Positions 18,953 through 27,754 of a stretch of 64,000 nt of DNA are shown piece after piece. Under the pieces are notes generated by a model that worked only from the letters and a program-made list of their open reading frames with translations, searched no databases and was not told the DNA's origin. The first letter of the stretch is position 1, and the number at the start of each line of letters is the position of its first letter. Source of the DNA: Flavobacterium sp. UMI-01 (GTDB lineage Bacteria > Bacteroidota > Bacteroidia > Flavobacteriales > Flavobacteriaceae). The stretch lies in contig NZ_BPLU01000003.1 in NCBI RefSeq assembly GCF_019656315.1, positions 1-64,000 of the forward strand. Reading direction: 5' to 3'. A program made the position numbers and the translations under genes.

Positions 18953-19606
18953 TTATTTTTCAATGACTGTATTCCAAGTTGAAGGAGTTACACTCCATTC
19001 TCTTAAAGTAGCTTCTTCTTTTTCGGTAATATAATTTTTAGCAACAGCAAGGTTCAATAGGTTTTGGTAATTGCTAAGGGTGTATAAATCAATATTAGCC
19101 GCTTTAAAGTTTTGTTCCGCTACATCAAAACCGTAGGTAAATATGGCTGCCATTCCTTTGATTTTGGCACCAGCATTTTTTAGGGCTTCAACAGCCATCA
19201 AACTACTGTTTCCAGTACTGATTAAATCTTCTACCACCACCACATTTTGTCCTTTCTGTAAAAAACCTTCCACTTGGTTTTGACGGCCATGTTTTTTAGG
19301 CTCTGGACGAACATAGACAAATGGCAATCCCATGCTTTCGGCAACAAGAATTCCTATTCCTATCGCTCCAGTTGCTACACCAGCAATGACATCTGGCTTC
19401 CCAAATTGTTTTTCGATGTGTTTAGAAAATTCATCTCTAACATAATTTCTTATCGCTGGAAATGAGAGAATTAATCGATTATCGCAATAAATAGGCGATT
19501 TCCATCCGGAAGCCCATGTAAAAGGATTTCCTGGATTCAATTTAATTGCATTTATTTGTAAAAGCAATTCGGCTGTTTTTTCGGCTGTATCTTTATTAAA
19601 AATCAT
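18953..19606 (-). CDS. pyrE: Orotate phosphoribosyltransferase
   Basis: 217 aa from ATG at 19606 (MIFNKDTAEK). It shows the family features FTWASGWKSPIYCDNR, GVATGAIGIGILVAESMGLPF, PEPKKHGRQNQVEG and the PRPP motif VVVVEDLISTGNSSL. It makes OMP from orotate and PRPP in pyrimidine synthesis. The frame continues upstream to a TTG at 19639, but that TTG is the -33 box of the promoter described below. The promoter would start transcription within a few bases of the chosen ATG, so the mRNA may be leaderless. The SRPBCC gene follows in the operon. Confidence 0.93.
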   Translation of the reverse strand: MIFNKDTAEKTAELLLQINAIKLNPGNPFTWASGWKSPIYCDNRLILSFPAIRNYVRDEFSKHIEKQFGKPDVIAGVATGAIGIGILVAESMGLPFVYVRPEPKKHGRQNQVEGFLQKGQNVVVVEDLISTGNSSLMAVEALKNAGAKIKGMAAIFTYGFDVAEQNFKAANIDLYTLSNYQNLLNLAVAKNYITEKEEATLREWSVTPSTWNTVIEK

Positions 19607-19610
19607 AGTA

Positions 19611-19639
19611 CAAATGTATAAAGTTTTTGTGAACGACAA
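19611..19639 (-). promoter_or_regulatory. Bacteroidota promoter of pyrE
   Basis: On the minus strand TTG (19639-19637), 18 bp and TACATTTG (19618-19611) match the consensus exactly. Transcription should begin at about 19607, at most a few bases before the pyrE ATG (19606-19604). The -7 box also contains the ATG of the divergent Nudix gene (19614), so the two starts overlap. Confidence 0.7.
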
Positions 19640-20213
19640 ACCACTTTTTTTGACAAATAAAATATCAAAAGAAACCGATTTTCAATTATTTCTACTTGAA
19701 AGTATTGATATCAAGCAACTTATTGTGAAAATTTTTCAAAATAAAATTCAAAAAGCCTATCTCTACCATCCTGATGAAAGAGAAATTATGAAAACTTTAA
19801 AGACAAAAATTCCTGTAAATAAAGCGGGCGGGGGATTGGTGTATAATAAAAAAGGTGAAGTGCTTTTTATTTTTAGAAACGGAAAATGGGATTTGCCTAA
19901 AGGAGGTACTGAAAAGGGGGAGGATATTGAAGAAACCGCTATGCGAGAAGTTGAGGAAGAAACGGGGGTCAATCAATTGCGTGTGACCAACAAACTTCAA
20001 AAAACATATCATGTTTTTAAGCGAAACGGAGTTTATAAATTAAAAATAACGCATTGGTTCGAAATGCAAACTGATTTTGAAGGTGTTCCTCAAGGTCAAT
20101 TAGAGGAAGGAATCGAAAAAGTAGCCTGGGTAAGTCCAACTGATATACCCGAAGTTTTAAAAAATTCCTATGAGAATATTAAACTCTTATTTGAAAAAGA
20201 AGTACAATTTTAA
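19614..20213 (+). CDS. Nudix hydrolase
   Basis: 199 aa. The Nudix box G-x5-E-x7-REVEEETGV is complete at residues 97-119. It is preceded by VNKAGGGLVYNKKGEVLFIFRNGKWDLP (about 68-95). Residues 1-65 form an extra N-terminal part without a recognised domain, so the protein is longer than minimal Nudix enzymes. It should hydrolyse a nucleoside diphosphate derivative with Mg2+, substrate unknown. Its ATG lies inside the pyrE promoter, 8 bp from the pyrE ATG on the other strand, so the two genes may interfere with each other's transcription. Confidence 0.9.
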   Translation: MYKVFVNDKPLFLTNKISKETDFQLFLLESIDIKQLIVKIFQNKIQKAYLYHPDEREIMKTLKTKIPVNKAGGGLVYNKKGEVLFIFRNGKWDLPKGGTEKGEDIEETAMREVEEETGVNQLRVTNKLQKTYHVFKRNGVYKLKITHWFEMQTDFEGVPQGQLEEGIEKVAWVSPTDIPEVLKNSYENIKLLFEKEVQF

Positions 20214-20288
20214 TTATTTTTATGAGATTTAATTAGCAACTATAGTAGGGAAATTGTTTTCAAAGTAATTAAAATAGTTCTGTCACAG

Positions 20289-20327
20289 AAAAAAGTTTAT
20301 TGGAATTCGTTTCAATAAACTTTTTTT
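20289..20327 (+). terminator. Terminator after the Nudix gene
   Basis: AAAAAGTTTATTG pairs with CAATAAACTTTTT, followed by further T. The A-run on the left could also serve the convergent TPM operon ending at 20435. Confidence 0.85.
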
Positions 20328-20434
20328 ATGACTATGTGTACAAGTGGAATGCTTGTGCTAGTAAGGGAAATTTTTTATTTATTTTTCCATTCAGTTTTAT
20401 TTCCTGAATCGCGTACTTAATTAGTCACATCATC

Positions 20435-21253
20435 CTACCAACTACCGCCAGAACCGCCACCAGAGAATCCGCCGCCGCCAAAGCCACCACCGAAGCCTCC
20501 GCCACCACCAAAGCCTCCACCTGAGGATCCGCCAAAACCTCCTCCACTGCGACCAAGGTTGCTAAGGATAATGACATCCAGTAGGCTAGGGCCACCGCCA
20601 CCACGGTTTCCTGAATTACCACCGCCACCTTTATTTTTTGAAGCGAGTATGATGATAAATACGATAATGATGATAAAGGGAAGGATAGGGAAATCTTGTT
20701 TTTTGTCTTGTTTTCTTTCTCCTTTATATTTGCCTTTGAAAACATCTATAATAGCATCAGTACCTTTGTCGAGTCCGTTATAATAACTCCCTGCTTTGAA
20801 TTCAGGGATGATGATGTTACGAACTATTTCACCCCCTATACCAGCGGTCAAACGATCTTCGAGTCCGTAACCTGGAGAAATCCATATTTTTCTTTCGTCT
20901 TTTGCCAATAAGATTAAAACGCCATTATCGTCTTTTTTGGTTCCTCCAATACCCCATTGGTGGGCCCATTTTGGAGTAAGGATACCGATATCTTCCCCTT
21001 TGAGACTTTCAATAGTGATGATGACGATTTGAGTTGTGGTAGTATCGGCATAGCGAATGAGTTTTTCTTCCAGTTGCGCTTTTTCGGTACTGTTTAATAC
21101 CTTGGCGTAATCGTACACCGAGGTTTGTATTTTAGGAATTTCGGGAATGGTAAATTGTGAAAAAATGCTATTGCTTACCGCTAAAAGTAGAAATAGAAAA
21201 GCATATTGAATAATTCCTTTGGAATTTGTATAGTTCATTTTTGGAATTTTCAT
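20435..21253 (-). CDS. TPM domain protein (YgcG-like) with Gly-rich tail
   Basis: 272 aa. A signal peptide (about 10-33, ending IFSQ) is followed by a TPM domain (about 40-175, with VYDYAKVLNSTEKAQLEEKL, WGIGGTKKDDNGVLILLAKD and YGLEDRLTAGIGGEIVRN), a membrane helix (about 188-206) and a 65-residue Gly/Ser tail ending GGSGGSW. The TPM domain should be extracytoplasmic, with the tail on the opposite side. The family is linked to membrane-protein or photosystem repair in plants; its role in bacteria is unclear. It is 3 bp after the second TPM gene in a LemA-TPM-TPM group. Confidence 0.88.
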   Translation of the reverse strand: MKIPKMNYTNSKGIIQYAFLFLLLAVSNSIFSQFTIPEIPKIQTSVYDYAKVLNSTEKAQLEEKLIRYADTTTTQIVIITIESLKGEDIGILTPKWAHQWGIGGTKKDDNGVLILLAKDERKIWISPGYGLEDRLTAGIGGEIVRNIIIPEFKAGSYYNGLDKGTDAIIDVFKGKYKGERKQDKKQDFPILPFIIIIVFIIILASKNKGGGGNSGNRGGGGPSLLDVIILSNLGRSGGGFGGSSGGGFGGGGGFGGGFGGGGFSGGGSGGSW

Positions 21254-21256
21254 TGG

Positions 21257-21694
21257 TTAGCCTTTTGATATTTCGTTGGATAATTCATTGGTGTCTCCAT
21301 CTTGATACGGGAAATATTTTTTGAGTTGGTCACCAGCTCTTAGGACACCATCTATCAAACCTTGTTTGAAATTTCCAGCTCTAAATTGTGCTGCCATAGC
21401 GTCTTTGGTACAATCCCAAAAATCGTTGGGAACGACATCGTTAATTCCTTTGTCGCCACAGATGACAAACTGATGGTCATCAACCGCTAGATAGATTAAA
21501 ACCCCATTTTTAAGCTCAGTAGCATCCATGCCTAAATCGTGAAAAACTTCTGTAGCACGGTCAAAAGGATTTTTGGATGTGGTTCGTTCTATGTGTACAC
21601 GTATTTCACCTGAAGTTTCTTTTTCAGCTGCGCAAATAGCTGCTACAACTGCTTCTTCCTCTTCTTGGGTTAAAAAATCTTCTACTTTTGACAT
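21257..21694 (-). CDS. TPM domain protein, soluble form
   Basis: 145 aa with no signal peptide. The TPM pattern is clear: FLTQEEEEAVVAAICAAEKE, SGEIRVHIE, LKNGVLIYLAVDDHQFVICGD and AAQFRAGNFKQGLIDGVLRAGDQL. It is paired with the exported TPM protein (3-bp gap) and LemA. The pair suggests one version on each side of the membrane. Function unknown. Confidence 0.88.
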   Translation of the reverse strand: MSKVEDFLTQEEEEAVVAAICAAEKETSGEIRVHIERTTSKNPFDRATEVFHDLGMDATELKNGVLIYLAVDDHQFVICGDKGINDVVPNDFWDCTKDAMAAQFRAGNFKQGLIDGVLRAGDQLKKYFPYQDGDTNELSNEISKG

Positions 21695-21719
21695 GGAAAT
21701 TGGTTTAAATTCTTTTTTA

Positions 21720-21742
21720 AAAAAGCCCCTCCTTTGGAGGGG
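21720..21742 (-). terminator. GC-rich hairpin between lemA and the TPM genes
   Basis: CCCCTCC-TTT-GGAGGGG forms a 7-bp all-GC stem. On the minus strand it is followed by CTTTTTT. As an intra-operon terminator it would lower TPM expression relative to lemA. A dispersed hairpin element is the alternative. Confidence 0.65.
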
Positions 21743-21752
21743 TTGAGGAGGT

Positions 21753-22346
21753 TTAGAATTTTACTTCTACTGGTTTTTCAGCACCTTCTACGGCATTGAA
21801 ATACGCTTTTTCTTTAAAGCCAAACATACCTGCAAACAAAGTATTTGGGAAAGTTTTTATATGTGTATTGTATGGTTTAACTGTTTCATTAAAACGAGTA
21901 CGAGCCGTTAAAATTTGGTTCTCAGTACTCGCTAATTCGTCTTGCAATTTTAAGAAATTTTGATTGGCTTTTAAGTCTGGATATTGTTCTACTGTTACCA
22001 ATAAACGTGACAACGTACTGCTTACGCCGCTTTGTGCTTTGTTGAAAGCTTCTAATTGCTCTGGAGTAATGTTGGTTGGGTCAACCGTTGTTTGGGTTGC
22101 TTTGGCACGCGCTTCAATTACAGCCGTTAACGTGCTTTTTTCAAAATCAGCTGCTCCTTTTACGGTGTTCACCAAGTTTCCAATAAGGTCGTTTCGTCTT
22201 TGATAAGCCGTTTGTACATTTCCCCAAGATTCTTCGATATCTTGATTTAAAGTTACCGCTGTGTTGTTGATGCCTTTAATCCAACTATAACCAGCAAAAA
22301 GAATAACTGCTACAATAATCCAAGGTAAAAATTTTTTAAAATCCAT
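21753..22346 (-). CDS. LemA family protein
   Basis: 197 aa. An N-terminal membrane helix (about 7-24, FLPWIIVAVILFAGYSWI) is followed by the LemA coiled-helix domain: LNQDIEESWGNVQTAYQRRNDLIGNLVNTV, VEQYPDLKANQNFLKLQDELASTENQI and YNTHIKTFPNTLFAGMFGFKEK. The domain should be on the periplasmic side. Function is poorly defined. Pairing with TPM proteins is common in bacteria. Ten bases upstream of its start lies a 9-copy 8-bp tandem repeat. Confidence 0.93.
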   Translation of the reverse strand: MDFKKFLPWIIVAVILFAGYSWIKGINNTAVTLNQDIEESWGNVQTAYQRRNDLIGNLVNTVKGAADFEKSTLTAVIEARAKATQTTVDPTNITPEQLEAFNKAQSGVSSTLSRLLVTVEQYPDLKANQNFLKLQDELASTENQILTARTRFNETVKPYNTHIKTFPNTLFAGMFGFKEKAYFNAVEGAEKPVEVKF

Positions 22347-22356
22347 TTTATTTATG

Positions 22357-22428
22357 TTTAATTGTTTAATTGTTTAATTGTTTAATTGTTTAATTGTTTA
22401 ATTGTTTAATTGTTTAATTGTTTAATTG
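22357..22428. repeat. Tandem repeat: nine perfect copies of TTTAATTG
   Basis: Nine uninterrupted 8-bp units fill 72 bp of the 87-bp gap between lemA (start 22346) and merR (stop 22434), so they sit in the lemA 5' region. Unit number can change by slipped-strand mispairing. Each change moves upstream elements by 8 bp and could alter lemA expression. Confidence 0.95.
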
Positions 22429-22433
22429 AACTA

Positions 22434-22766
22434 TTAAAGTTCGTTTTTAATATTGGTTAACTGCGTTTTTATCGCTTCCAGTTTCCGAATAATTTCAAAT
22501 TTGTCCAAGGTTTTCTTTTGTCCTTCTTTCAGGTGAATTTTAGCACCTTCAAGGGTAAATCCTCTTTCTTTAACCAAATGATAAATCAGTTGTAAATTGG
22601 TAACATCTTCAGGAGTAAACATTCGATTGCCTTTGGCGTTTTTCTTGGGTTTCAAAATATCAAATTCGCTATCCCAAAATCGGATGAGCGACGCATTTAC
22701 ATTAAAAGCCTTAGCGACCTCTCCAATGCTGTAATACCTTTTATCTTTTGAAAGTTCTATGTGCAT
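22434..22766 (-). CDS. MerR family transcriptional regulator
   Basis: 110 aa. The winged-HTH domain is at the N-terminus (YSIGEVAKAFNVNASLIRFWD, then FTPEDVTNLQLIYHLVKERGFTLEGAKI), followed by a coiled coil (about 80-110). It lacks a metal- or drug-sensing C-terminal domain and cysteines, so the signal is not apparent. It lies between the M23 peptidase and the LemA/TPM genes in the same direction; from memory this order recurs in Flavobacteriaceae. Its target is unknown. Confidence 0.9.
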   Translation of the reverse strand: MHIELSKDKRYYSIGEVAKAFNVNASLIRFWDSEFDILKPKKNAKGNRMFTPEDVTNLQLIYHLVKERGFTLEGAKIHLKEGQKKTLDKFEIIRKLEAIKTQLTNIKNEL

Positions 22767-22895
22767 TTTAATTTTTGTTTCAAGTTTAAAGTTTCAGGTT
22801 TTTTCCTGCAAGATATAAAATCTGTTTTTTAATTTCAATGTTAATATTATAAGCTATTCTTAAATTTTAAATCCCAAATGCCAAATCCAAATTCC

Positions 22896-23873
22896 TTAAT
22901 CCAGCGATTGATTCTCTTGATTCGCTAATTTAGAAATCGCCACATATTCTACTGCCGAGATATTACCATAATAAAAATTCAACGGGTTCACGACCTTTCC
23001 GTCTTTGTGAACTTCGTAATGCAAGTGAGGTGCTTCTGAGCGGCCTGTGCTACCTACAAATCCTATCACATCTCCTCGTTTCACCCTTTGTCCTGCTCGG
23101 CAATTGTATTTGCTTAGGTGAGCATAGAGCGTTTGGTATCCATAACCGTGCCTAATCACCACATGGTTGCCATATCCTGAAGCTTTGGCATCTGCCTGTG
23201 CCACAACACCGTCTCCTGTGGCATAAATAGGAGTACCTGTTTTGGCTGTAAAGTCCATTCCTTCATGCATTTTTCGGGCTTTGGTAAAAGGGTCTGTACG
23301 ATAACCAAAACCTGACGCCATACGTTTCAGGTTTTCATTGCGTACAGGCTGAATGGCAGGAATGGCAGCCAGAAGCTTGTCTTTTTCTTTGGCTAATTTT
23401 ACAATGGCATCTAGCGATTTAGACTGAATTGCGAGTTGCTTGGCCAAAACATCCACTTTTTGAGTGGTACTTAACACCAGTTGGGTATTATCATAGCCTT
23501 GCAATTCAGCATAACGGTTAGGGTCTTTAAAACCCGATTTTCGTTCCTCAGTAGGTATTGGCGAAATATTGAAATAAGTGCGGTACAAGTTGTTGTCTCG
23601 GTCTTCAATCGCATCGGCTACAGCGCTGAGCTCTTCAATGCGTTTGTTCAAAACATCATAATTCAATTTTAAGTTGTCAATTTGGCGCATTAAAACGCGA
23701 TCTTTTGGAGTGTCAAAGTACGGTGTATTCAATAAAGCTACAAAACACAAGAACCCAAATAAGGCGGAAGCTACCAAAAACAAGACCGCATAAGCAAATT
23801 TGTGTCTTTTTTTTGTTTTAATTTTTCGATACGCCAGATTTTCAGAATCGTAATAATATTTTACTTTCGCCAT
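22896..23873 (-). CDS. M23 family metallopeptidase (peptidoglycan endopeptidase)
   Basis: 325 aa. A basic cytoplasmic tail and one membrane helix (about 27-48) are followed by a periplasmic coiled coil (about 60-95 and 135-170) and an M23/LytM domain (about 185-305). Zinc ligands are visible: His203 and Asp207 (MHEGMD) and HLH at 283-285, with His252 (LYAHLSKY). All catalytic residues are present, so it should cleave peptide cross-links rather than act only as an activator. It is divergent from alaS. Confidence 0.93.
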   Translation of the reverse strand: MAKVKYYYDSENLAYRKIKTKKRHKFAYAVLFLVASALFGFLCFVALLNTPYFDTPKDRVLMRQIDNLKLNYDVLNKRIEELSAVADAIEDRDNNLYRTYFNISPIPTEERKSGFKDPNRYAELQGYDNTQLVLSTTQKVDVLAKQLAIQSKSLDAIVKLAKEKDKLLAAIPAIQPVRNENLKRMASGFGYRTDPFTKARKMHEGMDFTAKTGTPIYATGDGVVAQADAKASGYGNHVVIRHGYGYQTLYAHLSKYNCRAGQRVKRGDVIGFVGSTGRSEAPHLHYEVHKDGKVVNPLNFYYGNISAVEYVAISKLANQENQSLD

Positions 23874-23974
23874 ATTTTAAAATACCCTATTTTTGCACGT
23901 CCAAAAAGGTTAGTCGAACAAATTTAATAAATGTTTCATTGGGAACACTGCTTTTTTGGGAATAAAAAATTATT

Positions 23975-24118
23975 AGGGCCTATTCCAGCTATCCGTTACA
24001 AGTTCTCGTTTAGCACTCTTTTTTTCTACACTGTTGCAGGAGCTTCCTCTGGTCGCTCTGCACCATTAAGAAAAAAATAGAATGCTTACACTCGAAGCTT
24101 TCCACTTTTATCTGGGGC
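23975..24118 (+). ncRNA. Structured intergenic element between the M23 gene and alaS
   Basis: This fills much of the 338-bp gap at 23874-24211, where I see no gene. An inner hairpin, TGCAGGAGC (24035-24043) with GCTCTGCA (24055-24062), is enclosed by a long stem: AGCACTCTTTTTTTCTA (24012-24028) pairs with TAAGAAAAAAATAGAATGCT (about 24066-24085). Outer blocks GGCCTATTCCAG and CTGGGGC can also pair. From memory, the outer blocks resemble a dispersed Flavobacterium intergenic sequence; the published Flavo-1 motif is one candidate, not verified. Orientation is not certain. It could be a leader RNA of alaS or a repeat element. Confidence 0.5.
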
Positions 24119-24211
24119 AAAAAAGTTGATTCGTTGATTTGGTTTTTCGTTTATCCGAGCTAACCATTAAACAATCAGCTGATTAATCAAATAACCGATT
24201 AAACATTAAAA

Positions 24212-26860
24212 ATGAAATCACAAGACATTCGCAAAGCGTATTTACAATTCTTTGAAAGCAAAGGACATTTAATTGTTCCTTCGGCACCTATAGTATTAAA
24301 AGACGACCCTACCTTGATGTTCAACAACTCAGGGATGGCACAGTTCAAAGAATATTTTTTAGGAAACGCCACACCCAAAAGCAACCGAATCGCTGATACA
24401 CAAAAATGTCTTCGTGTTTCAGGTAAACATAATGACCTAGAAGACGTAGGTTTTGATACCTATCACCACACCATGTTTGAAATGTTGGGGAACTGGTCTT
24501 TTGGAGATTATTTCAAAAAAGAAGCTATTCCGTGGGCTTGGGAATTCTTGACTGAAGTGTTGCAATTAGACAAAGACCGTTTGTACGTTTCTGTTTTTGA
24601 AGGAAACGAAGCGGAGAATGTACCTTTTGACCAAGAGGCTTTTGATATTTGGAAACAATTTGTGTCTGAAGACCGCATCATCCTTGGTAACAAAAAAGAC
24701 AACTTTTGGGAAATGGGTGACCAAGGACCTTGTGGACCCTGTTCTGAAATCCACATCGATTTGCGTACGGATGAAGAAAGAGCTGCTGTTTCAGGTTTCA
24801 GTTTGGTAAATGCGGATCACCCACAAGTAGTCGAGATTTGGAACAATGTATTTATGGAATTCAACCGTAAAGCGGATGGTTCCTTGGAAAAATTACCAGC
24901 ACAACACGTAGATACCGGAATGGGATTTGAGCGTTTGTGTATGGCGATGCAAGGCGTGACGTCTAATTATGATACCGATGTGTTTACGCCACTAATTGAA
25001 AAAGTGGAGCAAATTACTGGTTTGAAATACACTCCTAATAATGTCATTCTGAACGATAGTGAAGAAACTGTGGAGCAAAACAAAATCAACATTGCTATTC
25101 GTGTAATTGTTGATCACGTACGTGCCGTAGCCTTTGCTATTGCTGATGGACAATTACCCTCTAATAACGGAGCGGGTTATGTGATTCGTCGTATTTTACG
25201 ACGCGCGATTCGTTACGGATTTACGTTTTTGAGTACCAAAGAGCCTTTTATCTTTGAATTGGTAGCTGTTTTGGCAGACCAAATGGGTGAATTTTTCCCT
25301 GAAATCAAAAAACAACAAACATTGGTTACCAATGTTATTCGTGAGGAAGAAGCTTCTTTCTTGAGAACCTTAGACCAAGGGTTGCAATTGTTAGAAAATG
25401 TAGTGGCTGAAACCAAAGGAACAGAAGTTTCAGGTGTGAAGGCTTTTGAATTATACGATACTTTTGGATTCCCAAAAGACTTGACTGCTTTGATTTTGAA
25501 AGAAAAAGGCATGTCATTCAACGAAGCAGAATTTGATGCTTCGATGCAAGAACAAAAAAATCGTTCTCGTGCGGCTTCTGAAGTTTCTACGGATGACTGG
25601 AAAGTACTTGTAGAAGGAAATGTAGAGACTTTTGTAGGATATGACCAAGTTGAAAACGAAGTGAAAATCACCCGTGTTCGTAAAGTAGATTCTAAAAAAG
25701 ATGGGGTAATGTACCAAATCGTACTTGATGCTACGCCTTTCTATCCAGAAGGAGGAGGTCAGGTTGGGGACAAAGGAATCTTAGTTTCTGCTAATGAAAC
25801 GATTGAAATCATCGATACCAAAAAAGAAAACAACTTGATTTTACATTTTGCCAAACAGTTGCCAGAAAATCTGGAAGCGACTTTTGTGGCTAAAGTAAAT
25901 ACCGATTTAAGAACGGCGACAGCCAAAAATCACTCGGCGACGCACTTGATGCACCAAGCATTGCGTACAATTTTAGGAACGCATGTGGAGCAAAAAGGGT
26001 CATTAGTAAATCCAAACTATTTGCGTTTTGACTTTTCACACTTTTCTAAAGTAACTCAAGAGGAATTGCAACAAGTTGAGGATTTTGTGAATGCTAGAAT
26101 TCAAGAGCAATTGCCATTAATTGAACGCAGAAGCATTCCTATTCAACAAGCGTTGGATGAAGGTGCGATGGCTTTATTTGGTGAAAAATATGGCGATAAT
26201 GTTCGTGCGATTAAATTTGGAAACAGTATGGAATTGTGTGGTGGAATCCACGTGAACAATTCGGCTGATATTTGGTCTTTCAAAATCGTCTCGGAAGGGG
26301 CAGTGGCTGCGGGTATTCGTCGTGTGGAAGCAATTACTGGTGAAGGAGTACGACAATTTTTTGCTTCGCAAGAAGAATTGTTAAGCGAAATTAAAACCGC
26401 ATTAAAAAATCCACAAGACACCATTAAGGCTGTTGTTGCATTGCAAGACGAGAATGCCAAATTGAAAAAGCAAGTAGAAGCTTTATTGAAAGAGAAAGCA
26501 AAAAATATGAAAGCCGAATTAGCTAATGAATTACAAGAGGTAAACGGAGTGCAATTCTTGGCCAAACAAGTGGATTTGAATCCTGAAGGAGCTAAAGACT
26601 TGGCTTATGAATTAGGTAATTTAGGCAACAATTTGTTTTTAGTTTTAGCTACAGCCGAAGACGATAAACCGATGTTAACCTGTTATATTTCGAAAGAATT
26701 AGTAGCTGATAAAGGCTTGAATGCTGGTCAAGTAGTTCGTGAGTTAGGAAAATGCATCCAAGGAGGTGGTGGAGGACAACCATTCTTTGCAACTGCTGGA
26801 GGTAAAAATGCAGCGGGAATACCTGAGGCGTTGACTAAAGCCATTGAGTTTTTAAACTAG
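24212..26860 (+). CDS. alaS: Alanine--tRNA ligase
   Basis: 882 aa, the usual length. Class II core motifs at the N-terminus include [39 protein letters not shown] and [14 protein letters not shown]. The editing domain carries HSATHLMH and CGGIH (Zn-binding HxxxH and CxxxH). The C-terminal C-Ala domain ends with [16 protein letters not shown]. It charges tRNA-Ala. It is a single gene with its own terminator. Confidence 0.98.
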   Translation: MKSQDIRKAYLQFFESKGHLIVPSAPIVLKDDPTLMFNNSGMAQFKEYFLGNATPKSNRIADTQKCLRVSGKHNDLEDVGFDTYHHTMFEMLGNWSFGDYFKKEAIPWAWEFLTEVLQLDKDRLYVSVFEGNEAENVPFDQEAFDIWKQFVSEDRIILGNKKDNFWEMGDQGPCGPCSEIHIDLRTDEERAAVSGFSLVNADHPQVVEIWNNVFMEFNRKADGSLEKLPAQHVDTGMGFERLCMAMQGVTSNYDTDVFTPLIEKVEQITGLKYTPNNVILNDSEETVEQNKINIAIRVIVDHVRAVAFAIADGQLPSNNGAGYVIRRILRRAIRYGFTFLSTKEPFIFELVAVLADQMGEFFPEIKKQQTLVTNVIREEEASFLRTLDQGLQLLENVVAETKGTEVSGVKAFELYDTFGFPKDLTALILKEKGMSFNEAEFDASMQEQKNRSRAASEVSTDDWKVLVEGNVETFVGYDQVENEVKITRVRKVDSKKDGVMYQIVLDATPFYPEGGGQVGDKGILVSANETIEIIDTKKENNLILHFAKQLPENLEATFVAKVNTDLRTATAKNHSATHLMHQALRTILGTHVEQKGSLVNPNYLRFDFSHFSKVTQEELQQVEDFVNARIQEQLPLIERRSIPIQQALDEGAMALFGEKYGDNVRAIKFGNSMELCGGIHVNNSADIWSFKIVSEGAVAAGIRRVEAITGEGVRQFFASQEELLSEIKTALKNPQDTIKAVVALQDENAKLKKQVEALLKEKAKNMKAELANELQEVNGVQFLAKQVDLNPEGAKDLAYELGNLGNNLFLVLATAEDDKPMLTCYISKELVADKGLNAGQVVRELGKCIQGGGGGQPFFATAGGKNAAGIPEALTKAIEFLN

Positions 26861-26872
26861 AATTTTAAATAT

Positions 26873-26913
26873 AAAGCCAAAGCTATAGTTTTTTTATATC
26901 TTTGGCTTTTGTT
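26873..26913 (+). terminator. Terminator after alaS
   Basis: AAAGCCAAAG (26873-26882) pairs with CTTTGGCTTT (26900-26909), followed by TGTTTTT. The loop is T-rich. Confidence 0.8.
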
Positions 26914-26967
26914 TTTATTGTAATCCTAAGAAAGCCAAAATTATAGCTTAAATTTTACGCTCAGTTA

Positions 26968-27747
26968 ATGATAAAAAAAATATATATTTATTGGTTTTTG
27001 ACAGTGACTACATTGTTATTTTCATCGTGTTCTGAGGACTTAGATGATTCTATCAAGTATTTGAATAAAATTGTTGAGACTTCTGAAAGTGGTACTGAAA
27101 AAACAACTACTTTTTTTTATAATCAAGCCCAGCTTGTTAGAATTGAAAGCGCTGAAACGATAAAAGTATTTACCTATACTGCCGATTTGATTACCAAAAT
27201 CGAAACGACGACCCTTTCAAACAACTCGAAAACCATTGTGAATTATTCCTATAACAACGGAAAACTGCAAACCGTTCAATCCGATGGGGATTATGTCATC
27301 AATTATACGCATAATCAGGACGGTACGGTATCTTACGAAAAATTTGATATCAGTTTATTGCCGTTACCTGTAAAAATACATCATGGGAAACTGTATTTTG
27401 ATAATGGAAATATCATAAGAGAGGAACGCACCTTAGATAATGTAGGGGTAGGAGTGTTGTCACGCTATTATGTGAATTATGAGTATGATTTAAAATCAAA
27501 TCCTTTGCATCATATTTTGGGTTATGAAAAATTATTGGACCACGAAGGGATTATTTCTACTAATAATTATCTTATCAGTACCGTAGAAACCAGTGTTGAA
27601 AAGGATGGACAAATTATTTCGTCGGCTAGTTTTTATAAAAATACCTTTAAATACGATAAGAGGAATTATCCAGTGGAGAAAAACTCATTAGTAAGTATTC
27701 CTCACAAAGGTATTTCGTATAATTTAAAAACAACTTATCATTATTAA
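26968..27747 (+). CDS. Predicted lipoprotein with YD/RHS-like beta repeats
   Basis: 259 aa. The lipoprotein signal has lipobox LFSSC (Cys21). The mature part is a run of short beta strands with Tyr/Thr/Asn-rich hairpins (TTTFFYNQAQLVRIESA, VNYSYNNGKLQTV, INYTHNQDGTVSYEK), like the DUF4595/RHS-type sheets common in Bacteroidota lipoproteins. I do not recognise a function. The GSCFA gene follows after 7 bp, so they form one unit. Confidence 0.75.
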   Translation: MIKKIYIYWFLTVTTLLFSSCSEDLDDSIKYLNKIVETSESGTEKTTTFFYNQAQLVRIESAETIKVFTYTADLITKIETTTLSNNSKTIVNYSYNNGKLQTVQSDGDYVINYTHNQDGTVSYEKFDISLLPLPVKIHHGKLYFDNGNIIREERTLDNVGVGVLSRYYVNYEYDLKSNPLHHILGYEKLLDHEGIISTNNYLISTVETSVEKDGQIISSASFYKNTFKYDKRNYPVEKNSLVSIPHKGISYNLKTTYHY

Positions 27748-27754
27748 CCCTACA

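Noticed and set aside
20425..20745. Minus-strand frame rich in Val/Ala overlapping the TPM gene
   Set aside because: It is an alternative frame of the Gly-rich tail of the real gene.
21726..21742. Insertion-sequence end
   Set aside because: The 7-bp GC hairpin has no partner copy, target duplication or transposase nearby.
22357..22428. Regular repeats as a CRISPR array
   Set aside because: The units are 8 bp and directly adjacent, with no spacers and no cas genes.
23975..24118. T-box leader for alaS
   Set aside because: No T-box sequence or antiterminator is visible and T-boxes belong mainly to Firmicutes; the outer sequences fit a dispersed element better.
25213..26565. Long minus-strand open frames within alaS
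   Set aside because: They are antisense shadows of a strongly conserved gene, with no recognisable product.
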